A stretch of DNA of 64,000 nt from Pararhodobacter marinus (GTDB lineage: Bacteria; Pseudomonadota; Alphaproteobacteria; Rhodobacterales; Rhodobacteraceae): contig NZ_QEYD01000017.1 of assembly GCF_003122215.1 (NCBI RefSeq), forward strand, positions 1-64,000, given 5' to 3'. The translations under genes were made by a program, and so were the position numbers. Shown here in pieces: positions 33,756 to 41,845 of this stretch. Within the stretch, counting starts at the first letter, position 1. Each line of letters starts with the position of its first letter. Below the pieces are notes generated by a model that worked only from the letters and a program-made list of their open reading frames with translations, made no database searches and had not been told where the DNA came from.

Positions 33756-34574
33756 TTATTCGGGCTTCTTGCCCGCGTCGATATCGGGCGCATCGACGGC
33801 CTTCATGCCGACGACGTGATACCCCGCATCGACATGCAGCACCTCGCCCGTCGTCCCCGAGCCCAGATCGGACAGCAGGTAAAGCGCGGCCTTGCCGACC
33901 TCTTCCTGCGTCACGTTGCGGCGCAGGGGCGCGTTCAGCTCGTTCCACTTCATGATGTAGCGGAAATCGCCGATGCCCGAGGCGGCCAGCGTCTTGATCG
34001 GCCCGGCCGAGATCGCGTTGCAGCGGATGCCGTCGCGGCCCAGATCCTCGGCGATATACATGACCGAGGCTTCCAGCGCCGCCTTGGCCACGCCCATCAC
34101 GTTGTAATGCGGCATGACCTGTTCGGCGCCGTAATAGGTCAGCGTCAGGATCGAGCCGCCCTCGGGCATCATCGCGGCCGCGCGCTTGGCGACGGCGGTG
34201 AAGGAGTAGACGGAAATGTCCATCGTCTTCAGGAAGTTCGCGTGCGACGTGTCGACGTAGCGGCCGCGCAGCTCGTTCTTGTCGGAAAAGCCGATGGCAT
34301 GGACCACGAAGTCGATCTCGCTCCAGACGTCTTTCAGCGCGTCGAACATCGCGTCGACCGACTCCATCTGCGAGACGTCGCATTCGAAAAGACGCGGCAC
34401 GCCCAGTTGTTCGGCCAGCGGCACAACGCGCTTCTTCAGCGCTTCGCCCTGATAACTGAAGGCGAGTTCCGCACCCTGCGAGGCCAGCGCCTGGGCGATC
34501 CCCCAGGCAATGGATTTGTCGTTGGCGAGGCCCATAATAAGGCCCTTCTTGCCCGCCATTAGCCCTGCTGACAT
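33756..34574 (-). CDS. fabI: Enoyl-[acyl-carrier-protein] reductase (NADH)
   Basis: 272 residues. The Rossmann start G-L-I-M-G-L-A-N-D-K-S-I-A-W-G-I-A, the active-site Y-x6-K (Y-N-V-M-G-V-A-K) and R-C-N-A-I-S-A-G-P-I-K-T-L-A are characteristic of FabI. It catalyses the last reduction of each fatty-acid elongation cycle and is the triclosan target. GGAG lies 7 bases before the ATG. It is divergent from pdxH. Confidence 0.95.
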   Translation of the reverse strand: MSAGLMAGKKGLIMGLANDKSIAWGIAQALASQGAELAFSYQGEALKKRVVPLAEQLGVPRLFECDVSQMESVDAMFDALKDVWSEIDFVVHAIGFSDKNELRGRYVDTSHANFLKTMDISVYSFTAVAKRAAAMMPEGGSILTLTYYGAEQVMPHYNVMGVAKAALEASVMYIAEDLGRDGIRCNAISAGPIKTLAASGIGDFRYIMKWNELNAPLRRNVTQEEVGKAALYLLSDLGSGTTGEVLHVDAGYHVVGMKAVDAPDIDAGKKPE

Positions 34575-34715
34575 CGCGGTCTCCGGATCCTGAACTTACG
34601 TAAGGTGCAGCTATAGGCCGAAGGTCTTGGCGCATCAAGGGTTCGCGCTCTTGCCAGTGGATATGGAAAACTGCGAGTGTCGGCGCGGTTGCAAGACAAA
34701 GCCGGAGCCTGAGCC

Positions 34716-35399
34716 ATGAGCGACGCCACCCAGAACGACCGCCCGGAAGGGCCCGGAGCCGACGATCCGGCGGGCTCCGATGCCGCGCGCGGCGGTATCT
34801 TTTCCGGCGAAGATCCGTTTCTGATTGCGAAACGCTGGCTGGCCGAGGCCGAGGCCACCGAGCCGAACGACCCCAACGCGATTGCTCTCTCTACGGTTGA
34901 TTCGGAGGGTCTGCCGAACGTGCGGATGGTTCTGCTCAAGGACATCGAAAGCGCGGGCGCGGGGCAGGGGGCCTTCGTCTTCTATACCAATTACGAAAGC
35001 GTGAAGGCGCGCGAGATCGAGCAGGCGGGCAAGGCTGCTTTCGTGATGCATTGGAAATCCCTGCGCCGGCAGATCCGCGTCCGGGGTCTTGTGACGCGGG
35101 AAAATGGCGAAAAAGCAGATGCTTACTACCAAAGTCGGTCTTTGCAGTCGCGGCTTGGTGCCTGGGCCTCGCGGCAGTCTCAGCCGCTTGCGTCGCGGGG
35201 CGCGCTGATGGCCGAGGTCGCGAAGATGAGCCTGCGCCACGGAACAAATCCGCCGCGCCCGGATTTCTGGGGCGGGTTCCGGATCGCTCCGGTCGAAATC
35301 GAGTTCTGGGCCGATGGTGCCTTCCGGTTGCACGATCGCTTCCGCTTCACACGCGCCAGCGTCGGCGGACCTTGGCTCAGCCGGCGTCTCAACCCGTGA
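34716..35399 (+). CDS. pdxH: Pyridoxamine 5'-phosphate oxidase
   Basis: 227 residues. A variable acidic N-terminus is followed by the FMN-binding oxidase core: [35 protein letters not shown], and the C-terminal [10 protein letters not shown]. It oxidises PNP/PMP to PLP. It is divergent from fabI, with 141 bp between them. Confidence 0.93.
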   Translation: MSDATQNDRPEGPGADDPAGSDAARGGIFSGEDPFLIAKRWLAEAEATEPNDPNAIALSTVDSEGLPNVRMVLLKDIESAGAGQGAFVFYTNYESVKAREIEQAGKAAFVMHWKSLRRQIRVRGLVTRENGEKADAYYQSRSLQSRLGAWASRQSQPLASRGALMAEVAKMSLRHGTNPPRPDFWGGFRIAPVEIEFWADGAFRLHDRFRFTRASVGGPWLSRRLNP

Positions 35400-35476
35400 A
35401 ATTCACGCTTCGTGAAACGTCCATGCCTTGTGTTCGGCGCATTTTGCGTGAATGCTGACCGCTGGTTGGTGATTGT

Positions 35477-36013
35477 ATGGTTGGGACTAACGGAATGGTT
35501 GAGGTTGAACGAGGACTTCCGCGTGTTCGCGGAAGCGTTAAATGGTTCGATCCCGGAAAAGGCTTCGGGTTCATCGTGGCGGATAGTGGCGGGCCGGATA
35601 TCCTGCTGCATGTGAACGCGCTGCGGAATTTCGGTCAGAGCTCGGTCTGTGATCGCGCCGGAATCGAAGTGACCGTGCAGCAGACGCAGCGGGGCCTGCA
35701 GGCCGTCGAGGTCTTCGAGATCACGCCGCCCGAGGATGCCACGCAAGATGCCGAAACCGTGGCCCCGGTCGATCCGGACGTGCCGCTGGAACCCGCGCGC
35801 ATCAAGTGGTTCGACAAGGTGAAGGGATTCGGCTTCGCCAATGTCTTCGGCCGGACCGAAGACGTGTTCATTCACATGGAAGTGCTGCGCAAGTCCGGCT
35901 TTGCCGAGTTACAACCGGGCGAAGCGGTCGGTTTGCGGATCGTCGATGGCGAACGGGGCCGGATGGCCGTGTCTATCGCGTCGTGGGAGACCGCGCTGCA
36001 CAAGAAGGGATGA
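35477..36013 (+). CDS. Double cold-shock-domain protein
   Basis: 178 residues with two CSD units. Domain 1 near residues 18-80 has G-S-V-K-W-F-D-P-G-K-G-F-G-F-I. Domain 2 near 105-175 has A-R-I-K-W-F-D-K-V-K-G-F-G-F-A-N and D-V-F-I-H. It binds single-stranded RNA/DNA. The start may be ATG 35477 or 35495. The 77-bp upstream region contains ATTCACGC...GCGTGAAT inverted repeats. The stop overlaps the next start by 4 bp. Confidence 0.88.
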   Translation: MVGTNGMVEVERGLPRVRGSVKWFDPGKGFGFIVADSGGPDILLHVNALRNFGQSSVCDRAGIEVTVQQTQRGLQAVEVFEITPPEDATQDAETVAPVDPDVPLEPARIKWFDKVKGFGFANVFGRTEDVFIHMEVLRKSGFAELQPGEAVGLRIVDGERGRMAVSIASWETALHKKG

Positions 36014-36519
36014 ACGCGATGCTGGGACGAACGGGGCAGGGAAGAACGGGAACGCGCGCCGCGCTGGCACTGGGGATCACTCTGGCGATGGCGGTTCCCG
36101 CTTTTGCCGAATGCCGTCCGGGCCAGGTTCAACTGCGCGGGGATTTCGGCACCGCCGCCTTCTCGGTCGAGATCGCCGATGACGACGGCGAACGCGCGCA
36201 GGGCCTGATGCATCGCGAAAGCATGGGGCGCTTCGCCGGCATGCTGTTCGTGTTCGAGCGCCCGCAACGCGCGGTGTTCTGGATGGAGAACACCCTCATC
36301 CCGCTGGACATGTTGTTCATCGACGCGTCGGGCGTGGTTCGCCATGTGCACGAAAACGCCGTGCCGATGGACCGCACGCCGATCGATGGCGGCACGGATA
36401 TCCAATACGTGCTCGAGATCAATGGCGGGATGGCCAGCCGCCTCGGGATCGAGGACGGCGCCGAGCTGCGCCATCCGGCGATTGCGGCCGACGGCGCGGC
36501 CTGGCCCTGCGACGAATAA
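36010..36519 (+). CDS. Secreted DUF192-family protein
   Basis: 169 residues with a clear signal peptide (basic N-terminus, then A-L-A-L-G-I-T-L-A-M-A-V-P-A-F-A) and the DUF192 core: E-R-A-Q-G-L-M-H-R, M-L-F-V-F, F-W-M-E-N-T-L-I-P-L-D-M-L-F-I and the Y-V-L-E-I-N-G-G. The function of DUF192 is not established. It is coupled to the cold-shock gene by an ATGA overlap. Confidence 0.85.
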   Translation: MNAMLGRTGQGRTGTRAALALGITLAMAVPAFAECRPGQVQLRGDFGTAAFSVEIADDDGERAQGLMHRESMGRFAGMLFVFERPQRAVFWMENTLIPLDMLFIDASGVVRHVHENAVPMDRTPIDGGTDIQYVLEINGGMASRLGIEDGAELRHPAIAADGAAWPCDE

Positions 36520-36606
36520 TCCCCGAGGCGTCGCCCTTTTCCTGCGATGGAGAGGGTGACGTTTCGCTCTTCCTTGTCGTCTTGCGGTGGTCTATGACGC
36601 GCCTGT

Positions 36607-36683
36607 CGGGGCGTGGCGCAGCTTGGTAGCGCGACGGTTTTGGGTACCGTAGGTCGTAGGTTCGAATCCTATCGCCCCGACCA
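36607..36683 (+). tRNA. tRNA-Pro(UGG), prophage 2 attachment gene
   Basis: 77 nt including encoded CCA. Acceptor CGGGGCG/CGCCCCG, D-loop, anticodon TGG in TTTTGGG, T-loop GTTCGAATC. The 3' end faces the integrase of prophage 2, which therefore integrated at the tRNA 3' end and left it intact. Confidence 0.95.
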
Positions 36684-36736
36684 GCACTTAGCCCGTTTCA
36701 GGGCGCCGCGTTTTACACGTCGGTTTACAAAGACGT

Positions 36737-37804
36737 TCACGTTTGCTTCCCGGCGCGAGTCAGTTTCTCGGCCAGACCGTCCGACATTTCTGGCGACAGG
36801 GCGGTGTAGCGCTCGATCACCTCGGACGCGTGTTTGATCGACCAGCCCATCGCCGTCGCGATTTCCTTCAGGCTGGCATCGGCCATGAGCAGCCGCGTTG
36901 CAGCGGTCCCGCGCGCATCGTAGAGGCGCAGGCCGGCGCGGATCTTCAGCTTGTCGCGCCACTGGCTGACCGCATCCCCCAGATAGTTCTCGTGCTGGTA
37001 CGGCTCGCCGCCCTTGTTGACGATGAAATGCGTCTGCCCCGGCGGCGTCTCTGCGATCAGCCGCGCCATCCGGGGTGTCACCGGGATCGAGGCCAACCGC
37101 TTGCGCTTGGCCGTCCAGATCACGATCCGCTGGCCCTTCGGCGTCGGGTGGATATGCGCGCGGCAGAGCCCGGCCAGGTCGCCAGGTCTGAGGCCGGTTT
37201 CGGTGGCGGCGATCAGGATCCGGCTGACATGGGCGGGGGCGCCCTTCTCGAAAGCGGCGATGTCGTCATCCGTCCAGAACATATCGGCTCGGTTCGAGCT
37301 GTAGAGGCTGCGGATCTTCTGCAGGTGATTGTGCCGCAGCATCGTGCGATCGACCGCCCATCCGACCAGGCGCTGCAGGTGCCGGATGCGATCATCCCCG
37401 ACCTTGCCGCCGATGCCGTCGCGCCATTTCAGGGCAATCCCCCGGATGCGCGGGTCGTCGAAGACAGCGCGGGGTCCGCCGCCGAACTTCGCGTCGATCC
37501 CGGTCTTCGGGTGGTAGAAGCTGGTCTTCATGTCGGATTGCGTGCGCTGTGCCAGGCGGGCGAAATCCTGAGACCGGGTGAACTCGATGATGATCTCGCG
37601 GAACAGCCCGCGCGCCTGTTCCGCGACCGGACGGCTTGCCGACAGCGCGGCCAGGTATTCGGGCGAGCCTTCGTCAAAGGCCATGGCGCTGTTCCAGAAC
37701 GGCACCGCCCCGCGCCCGCGCGAGGCATAGTGATAGACGCGGATCGTCCCGTCCGCGAGCTTACGCCGGACCCGGTGGACCCCTTTAACGCTGATCATTG
37801 TCAT
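36737..37804 (-). CDS. Tyrosine recombinase integrase of prophage 2
   Basis: 355 residues from ATG 37804 (ATG 37798 equally possible). The N-terminus G-V-H-R-V-R-R-K-L-A-D-G-T is an arm-binding domain. The catalytic part shows T-G-L-R-P-G-D-L (Arg I), L-Y-D-A-R-G-T-A (box II, with Tyr in place of the usual His) and V-I-E-R-Y-T (nucleophile). The box II change is seen in some alphaproteobacterial integrases. It lies 53 bp from the tRNA-Pro. Confidence 0.9.
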   Translation of the reverse strand: MTMISVKGVHRVRRKLADGTIRVYHYASRGRGAVPFWNSAMAFDEGSPEYLAALSASRPVAEQARGLFREIIIEFTRSQDFARLAQRTQSDMKTSFYHPKTGIDAKFGGGPRAVFDDPRIRGIALKWRDGIGGKVGDDRIRHLQRLVGWAVDRTMLRHNHLQKIRSLYSSNRADMFWTDDDIAAFEKGAPAHVSRILIAATETGLRPGDLAGLCRAHIHPTPKGQRIVIWTAKRKRLASIPVTPRMARLIAETPPGQTHFIVNKGGEPYQHENYLGDAVSQWRDKLKIRAGLRLYDARGTAATRLLMADASLKEIATAMGWSIKHASEVIERYTALSPEMSDGLAEKLTRAGKQT

Positions 37805-37976
37805 GTTCCCGGAACCACGCATCCACCGCCGACTCTTCGACTGGAGTGTGCGAGATGATCGCCGGATCGACAAATGCAATTCCGACAGGGGTCTGCACCG
37901 CAACCTTCCCGACCTTCTCGGCCGCCAGGATCGCGCGTGTCAGCTCGGCCTGTGTGAACCGCGCGCGCTCGGTCAT
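37785..37976 (-). CDS. Small integrase-adjacent protein
   Basis: 63 residues from MTERARFTQAELTRAILAAE. The arrangement F-T-Q-A-E-L-T-R-A-I followed by a G-I-A-F-V-D-P strand resembles the protein next to the prophage 1 integrase. It overlaps the integrase start. An excisionase or integrase-regulatory role is inferred from position only. Confidence 0.55.
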   Translation of the reverse strand: MTERARFTQAELTRAILAAEKVGKVAVQTPVGIAFVDPAIISHTPVEESAVDAWFREHDNDQR

Positions 37977-38146
37977 GGGTTTTGCCTCCGCCACTCTTTG
38001 CGCAAGTCCTCTAGGGCCTTCGATGTCATATCCTGCAACTGCCCGATGCGGGACTTCTTGTCCCGCCAACCGAGGCCGTTGATGATCTTCTCAGCCGCCG
38101 CCAAATGGTGGGTCAGGGCGTCGAGCTGCTCCTCGCGGTCGGTCAT
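37973..38146 (-). CDS. Small helical phage protein
   Basis: 57 residues starting MTDREEQLDALTHHLAAAEK, almost entirely helical and charged. ATGA overlaps with the genes on both sides show it belongs to the leftward operon. No family is recognised. Confidence 0.65.
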   Translation of the reverse strand: MTDREEQLDALTHHLAAAEKIINGLGWRDKKSRIGQLQDMTSKALEDLRKEWRRQNP

Positions 38147-38388
38147 CCCTCCGCCTCCCCGATAGCGCGCAGGGCAACCTGCCCATCAATGATCTCACCG
38201 ATCGGTTCCGGCTCTATCGCGTGGAAACCACCGTACTCTTCGACACCCAAGGCCCACAGGCAGTTGCCAGCGAGTCTTGTCGCCATCTTCGTCTGCGTCG
38301 GTAATAGCGAATGCTCTGCCAGCATCGTGAAGTTGGCGAAAGCTTGCGCGAGAACAGTTGCCATTTCGTCCGGTGATTTTCTCGCCAT
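38143..38388 (-). CDS. Small phage hypothetical protein
   Basis: 81 residues from MARKSPDEMATVLAQAFANF, helical N-terminal half with E-H-S-L-L-P-T-Q-T-K-M-A-T. Overlaps its neighbours by 4 and 1 bp. The function is unknown. Confidence 0.6.
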   Translation of the reverse strand: MARKSPDEMATVLAQAFANFTMLAEHSLLPTQTKMATRLAGNCLWALGVEEYGGFHAIEPEPIGEIIDGQVALRAIGEAEG

Positions 38389-39131
38389 CACCCTTTCCCC
38401 CGCTCGTCGGCTGGCTTCACGGCCTCCTTTGCATCGGCGGCGGCGAGGATCCACTGGCGCACTCCTGCCTCTTCCCAAAGGTCGCTGCCCTGGAACAGGC
38501 CTGCGGCTTCCCGCATCCCCTCGACCACCTTGACGCGGTCACGGGCTGCGAGGGCGCCGGTCTGGGGCTGGGTGGCGAGGGCGCGGATGGCGCGCTGTGC
38601 TGCCGAGATCGCTGCACCACAACAGTTCCCTTTGTCTTCCTCGGCCTCAAGCGCCTCACGGACCGCCTTGTCGGCCCTCCCCAACGTCGCCGCGATCAGC
38701 GCGTCACGCTCGGCCTGCGCGGCGGGGTTGGGTTCGAGGGCGGCGATGATGCGACGAACGGTTGCGCGCGCTTCACCCTCGGCAAAGCTGTTCCCGCCGT
38801 CCGTGTACTCTTGCACGTCCTGCCAGCCCGCGCTGTTTTCAGCAGCCCATATCATTGCGGACCAGACAGCACGCTCAGCAACACCGGGCTTCACCCTCAC
38901 CGCCCCTTCCATAGCGGCGGCAAGCTGGGCCTCGGCGGCGGTGGCGCGGGCCAGCGCAGACCCGATAGCCTCGGCGTCTCCGTGCTTCTCCGTGCCAAGG
39001 ACGCCTGCATGTTCCACCAGCGCACGGATCATCTCGGATGCGCCCTCGTCGTAGCTGTCCCACGCGGACGGATTGTTGACCATGTAAGCCGCTTCATTGA
39101 GAAGCTTGTAGTGCGTATGCTCGTCAGTCAT
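38388..39131 (-). CDS. Phage hypothetical protein, Ala/Glu-rich
   Basis: 247 residues from MTDEHTHYKLLNEAAYMVNN. Several helices rich in Ala and Glu, with C-C near residue 172 and A-R-D-R-V-K-V-V-E near 205. The composition recalls phage-encoded degenerate helical proteins found next to recombination operons; no family is recognised. Confidence 0.6.
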   Translation of the reverse strand: MTDEHTHYKLLNEAAYMVNNPSAWDSYDEGASEMIRALVEHAGVLGTEKHGDAEAIGSALARATAAEAQLAAAMEGAVRVKPGVAERAVWSAMIWAAENSAGWQDVQEYTDGGNSFAEGEARATVRRIIAALEPNPAAQAERDALIAATLGRADKAVREALEAEEDKGNCCGAAISAAQRAIRALATQPQTGALAARDRVKVVEGMREAAGLFQGSDLWEEAGVRQWILAAADAKEAVKPADERGKG

Positions 39132-39576
39132 TTGCCTTCCCCTCCTTCCGGGCGCGGTGGGCCACATAGAATGCAACCCATTCTGGGGTATCTTTCAGGC
39201 GTCCCCCGGTATTCTCTGCACGCCAAGTGCCGTGCTCAATGGCCCCCTTCACGCCCTCGACGATGGCGATCAGGCTGAACCCGCTCGCCAGAACTTTGGC
39301 CGCATCCGCCTTAGCCGCCGCGACTTCCTCCTGCGCCCGCTTCAAGCCAGCGTTTAGCGTCCGGATAGCCCGCTCCATCGCCCGGATGTCGTCGCGAAGA
39401 TCGCGCAGAAGCCGCTCGTTTGACGGGGCCGCGTCGATTTCCTCGTCAAGTTCCACCTTGCGCTCGTCGGGGGTGAAGTCGAGCGGGGCGTCGGTCAGGT
39501 CTTCGATGGCGTGCCGGGCGGCGGTGGCGAGGGGGTCGGTGCTGGCCCGGAGGCGGGTTTTCAGGTGGTCAAACAT
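39124..39576 (-). CDS. Phage hypothetical protein with coiled coil
   Basis: 150 residues from MFDHLKTRLRASTDPLATAA. A central charged coiled coil (D-L-R-D-D-I-R-A-M-E-R-A-I, K-R-A-Q-E-E-V-A-A-A-K) and a W-V-A-F-Y-V-A-H C-terminal part. It overlaps its neighbours by 8 bp. Confidence 0.6.
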   Translation of the reverse strand: MFDHLKTRLRASTDPLATAARHAIEDLTDAPLDFTPDERKVELDEEIDAAPSNERLLRDLRDDIRAMERAIRTLNAGLKRAQEEVAAAKADAAKVLASGFSLIAIVEGVKGAIEHGTWRAENTGGRLKDTPEWVAFYVAHRARKEGKAND

Positions 39577-39871
39577 GCTCCACCCCCAGCGCTTCCCGCG
39601 CTTCCTTCGCCATGCGCTTGCCGATGCTCGCCATGCCGGGTGTTCCCATGGCGGCGATGCGGGTGAGGGCTGCCTTGTAGTGGTCGCGCTGGGATGTGGC
39701 GATGTCGAAGGCGTGTTCTGCGCCGTCACGTTCGGCGTTTGCCTTGGCGCAAGCGTCCAGCCCTTGCCCGTATGCCTCGCCCACCATGTCAGCGAACATT
39801 CTCGCGTGGGCCACGGCGTTGCTCAGCGCCCCGCCCGAGATAAAGTCGGCCAGCTTCTCACGAAAGGTCAT
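39569..39871 (-). CDS. Phage hypothetical protein, helical
   Basis: 100 residues from MTFREKLADFISGGALSNAV. All-helical, with A-L-T-R-I-A-A-M-G-T-P near the end. Part of the leftward operon; no family is recognised. Confidence 0.6.
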   Translation of the reverse strand: MTFREKLADFISGGALSNAVAHARMFADMVGEAYGQGLDACAKANAERDGAEHAFDIATSQRDHYKAALTRIAAMGTPGMASIGKRMAKEAREALGVEHV

Positions 39872-40067
39872 TGCTCTTCTCCTTGTCACGGGCGTTGATC
39901 GCATCGCAGATGACGCTGGCGAGATTGGCCTGCACCTCCCTGTTGCGCAGGGTGTCGTCGTGGCACAGGAAGGCGATCTGCCCGACCATGCGGCCATCCG
40001 GGGCGATCAGGTGGACGCTGTTTCCGACAACGCTGGACCAGTGCCCGACTTCGGCTTTCAGCTTCAT
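39858..40067 (-). CDS. Small phage hypothetical protein
   Basis: 69 residues with V-G-N-S-V-H-L-I-A-P-D-G and a helical C-terminus. It abuts the next upstream gene by one base. The function is unknown. Confidence 0.6.
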   Translation of the reverse strand: MKLKAEVGHWSSVVGNSVHLIAPDGRMVGQIAFLCHDDTLRNREVQANLASVICDAINARDKEKSNDLS

Positions 40068-40261
40068 CAGATCAGCCCCTTCTCAGTTGCCAGCCATTCC
40101 GGCAGCACCACGGCCTCGATGCCGGGGATGCCGGTGTCGTGCAGCTCGACCTGCGAAAGCGGAAGCCAGACGGACTTCTCTTTGTCCCCAGTGTGGACCA
40201 GCACGGCTTTCTCGGTGCGGTGGGTCACTTCAACGTCGATCTCGGTAAGGTTGGATCTCAT
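40067..40261 (-). CDS. Small phage beta protein of recombination operons
   Basis: 64 residues with V-E-V-T-H-R-T-E-K-A-V-L-V and K-S-V-W-L-P-L-S-Q-V-E-L, a pattern seen in small unknown proteins near phage recombination and single-strand annealing genes. No function is assigned. Confidence 0.6.
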   Translation of the reverse strand: MRSNLTEIDVEVTHRTEKAVLVHTGDKEKSVWLPLSQVELHDTGIPGIEAVVLPEWLATEKGLI

Positions 40262-40265
40262 CGGC

Positions 40266-40625
40266 CTAGTCCTTCCAGCGGGGCACGGTGCCGCCGCCGA
40301 CTTTGCGTTTCAGGTGATGGTTGCGGCTTCCGGGGATGGGCCGGGTGGGCTTCGGTTTGGCGTTGATGTGCCCGCGCTGTACGCGCTTGGCCTTGGCAAT
40401 GCGGGGCACGTCCTCTTTCGCCGTCTTCGCCCCATGACAAGAGCGGCAGAGAACGGCGCAGTTATCGAGCGTCGGCTCTCCCCCGAGGGCGTCGGGAATG
40501 CGGTGATCGTACTCGGGGCCGTTGCCGGGGCGGATGGAGACGCCGCACTCTTCGCAGCAGCCCTTGGCGCGCTCGAAAGCGGCAGCGCGGATCTTGCCCG
40601 GAAACTCGGACCGGCGGCGGCTCAT
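40266..40625 (-). CDS. HNH endonuclease
   Basis: 119 residues. Two zinc/structural Cys pairs (C-C-E-E-C and C-R-S-C-H) frame the HNH core with Y-D-H-R-I-P-D-A-L-G-G and N-C-A-V-L. A basic tail follows. It probably nicks or cuts DNA during recombination or packaging; small HNH proteins are common in phages. Confidence 0.82.
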   Translation of the reverse strand: MSRRRSEFPGKIRAAAFERAKGCCEECGVSIRPGNGPEYDHRIPDALGGEPTLDNCAVLCRSCHGAKTAKEDVPRIAKAKRVQRGHINAKPKPTRPIPGSRNHHLKRKVGGGTVPRWKD

Positions 40626-40807
40626 GTGTCCAGCCCCCCGTTGGTGTGGTCCGGGTAGCGGTCGGCCATCTCGTCGGCGTAGATGCGGAGCCTCGTCGCA
40701 ATACCGGGAAGATATGCGCCCGCCTCGATGCATTTTTCCGTGAAGACCTGAACGGCACGCTCCAGTTCGTCCACCGCTTCCCTGACTTGTTGCATGTCGG
40801 TGCTCAT
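40622..40807 (-). CDS. Small helical phage protein
   Basis: 61 residues from MSTDMQQVREAVDELERAVQ, one long amphipathic helix and a shorter one. ATGA overlap with the HNH gene. No family is recognised. Confidence 0.6.
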   Translation of the reverse strand: MSTDMQQVREAVDELERAVQVFTEKCIEAGAYLPGIATRLRIYADEMADRYPDHTNGGLDT

Positions 40808-41145
40808 CCCGCCTCTCCGATGGCACGGCGGAAGGCGGCGAGGGCGGCATCGCGCTTGTGACGCCAGTCGATATCCTGACCACTCCCCCAGACCCACGGG
40901 CTGGATGCGTTGTCCAGCATTTCTGCCAATTCCCCAGCCGCCAACAGCGCGGCCTCAAGGTCGGGAACCCGGGCGATGCGGCGGGCTGTGCTTTCTTCAA
41001 AGGCCGGGCATGACTCGCATTTGATGATCGCAATCCAGTGGCGCTCGCTGAAAATTTGCAGGTTGCGCGTTCCCTCCAGAACGCGCCACTGGCCGGGTAG
41101 AATTCTGCGATCACGATCCGCTTTGATGTCGTCAATCAGGCTCAT
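40804..41145 (-). CDS. Phage hypothetical protein with C-terminal helical region
   Basis: 113 residues from MSLIDDIKADRDRRILPGQW. W-R-V-L-E-G-T-R-N-L-Q-I-F and A-L-L-A-A-G-E-L-A-E-M-L, the latter a frequent motif in small alphaproteobacterial phage proteins. The function is unknown. Confidence 0.6.
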   Translation of the reverse strand: MSLIDDIKADRDRRILPGQWRVLEGTRNLQIFSERHWIAIIKCESCPAFEESTARRIARVPDLEAALLAAGELAEMLDNASSPWVWGSGQDIDWRHKRDAALAAFRRAIGEAG

Positions 41146-41651
41146 GCTGCGTTCCTTTTCAGTTCCTCGGGCGCCACGCCGATCTTCGCGGCGATCCAGC
41201 CCAGAATGGCTTCCTTGCTCTCTTGGAACCGGGCCTTGCCCATGGCCCGATACGACTGGCTTTCCGGCGTCCAGATGCGCACCACGGGGCCGATTACCTG
41301 CCCGACCGCGTAGCCTTCGGCCTTGGTCTCGGCCCGGATCAGCTCGGCCCTGACGCGCTGCGCGGCGGCGTTCGAACCGCAATCGAGCGTGTAGAGCCGG
41401 TGGAACCCGGTCGCGATCAGCGCGTGTTTCCGAAGCGTCTCCGGGGTCTCAGCCCACGGCTGGAAGGCTTCGGCTTCCGGCAGGCTTGCCCACGCGTCCT
41501 TGACCCACGCGAACTGGTGCTTGTGGCTGTTCTCGCTGCGCACCCTCTCGATGCTGACAAAGACGGTCTCGCCCTCTGCCAGATCCGGCAGGTTGTTCGC
41601 GAGGATGCGAACCGTGGCGGGGCCGATGACGCGGGCGCGGTAGTCGCTCAT
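41142..41651 (-). CDS. Phage hypothetical, weakly NinB-like
   Basis: 169 residues with an N-terminal strand-rich part (V-R-I-L-A-N-N-L-P-D-L) and S-I-E-R-V-R-S-E-N-S-H-K-H-Q-F-A-W-V, which recalls the RSxxQN-type segment of NinB. The likeness is weak. It is encoded one gene away from the coiled-coil protein and the ERF annealing protein. Confidence 0.5.
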   Translation of the reverse strand: MSDYRARVIGPATVRILANNLPDLAEGETVFVSIERVRSENSHKHQFAWVKDAWASLPEAEAFQPWAETPETLRKHALIATGFHRLYTLDCGSNAAAQRVRAELIRAETKAEGYAVGQVIGPVVRIWTPESQSYRAMGKARFQESKEAILGWIAAKIGVAPEELKRNAA

Positions 41652-41845
41652 ACCGGCCCCGCGATTTGGAAGTCACGCGCCCAGACCTTCGCCACGGCCC
41701 TGAAAACAACCGCCGGGTCTGCCGCGACCTTCGCGTGAATCCAGCCCTCGGCAAAGGCGCAAGCCCGGGCCTCGTCGTCATAACCCCCGAGGTCTCGGGC
41801 GGTGCGGAGAGCGGTCAGGGCGCGGGCTTCAAGGGCGGCGGTCAT
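41648..41845 (-). CDS. Small phage hypothetical protein
   Basis: 65 residues, helical (A-L-E-A-R-A-L-T-A-L-R-T-A). ATGA overlaps on both sides. No family is recognised. Confidence 0.55.
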   Translation of the reverse strand: MTAALEARALTALRTARDLGGYDDEARACAFAEGWIHAKVAADPAVVFRAVAKVWARDFQIAGPV

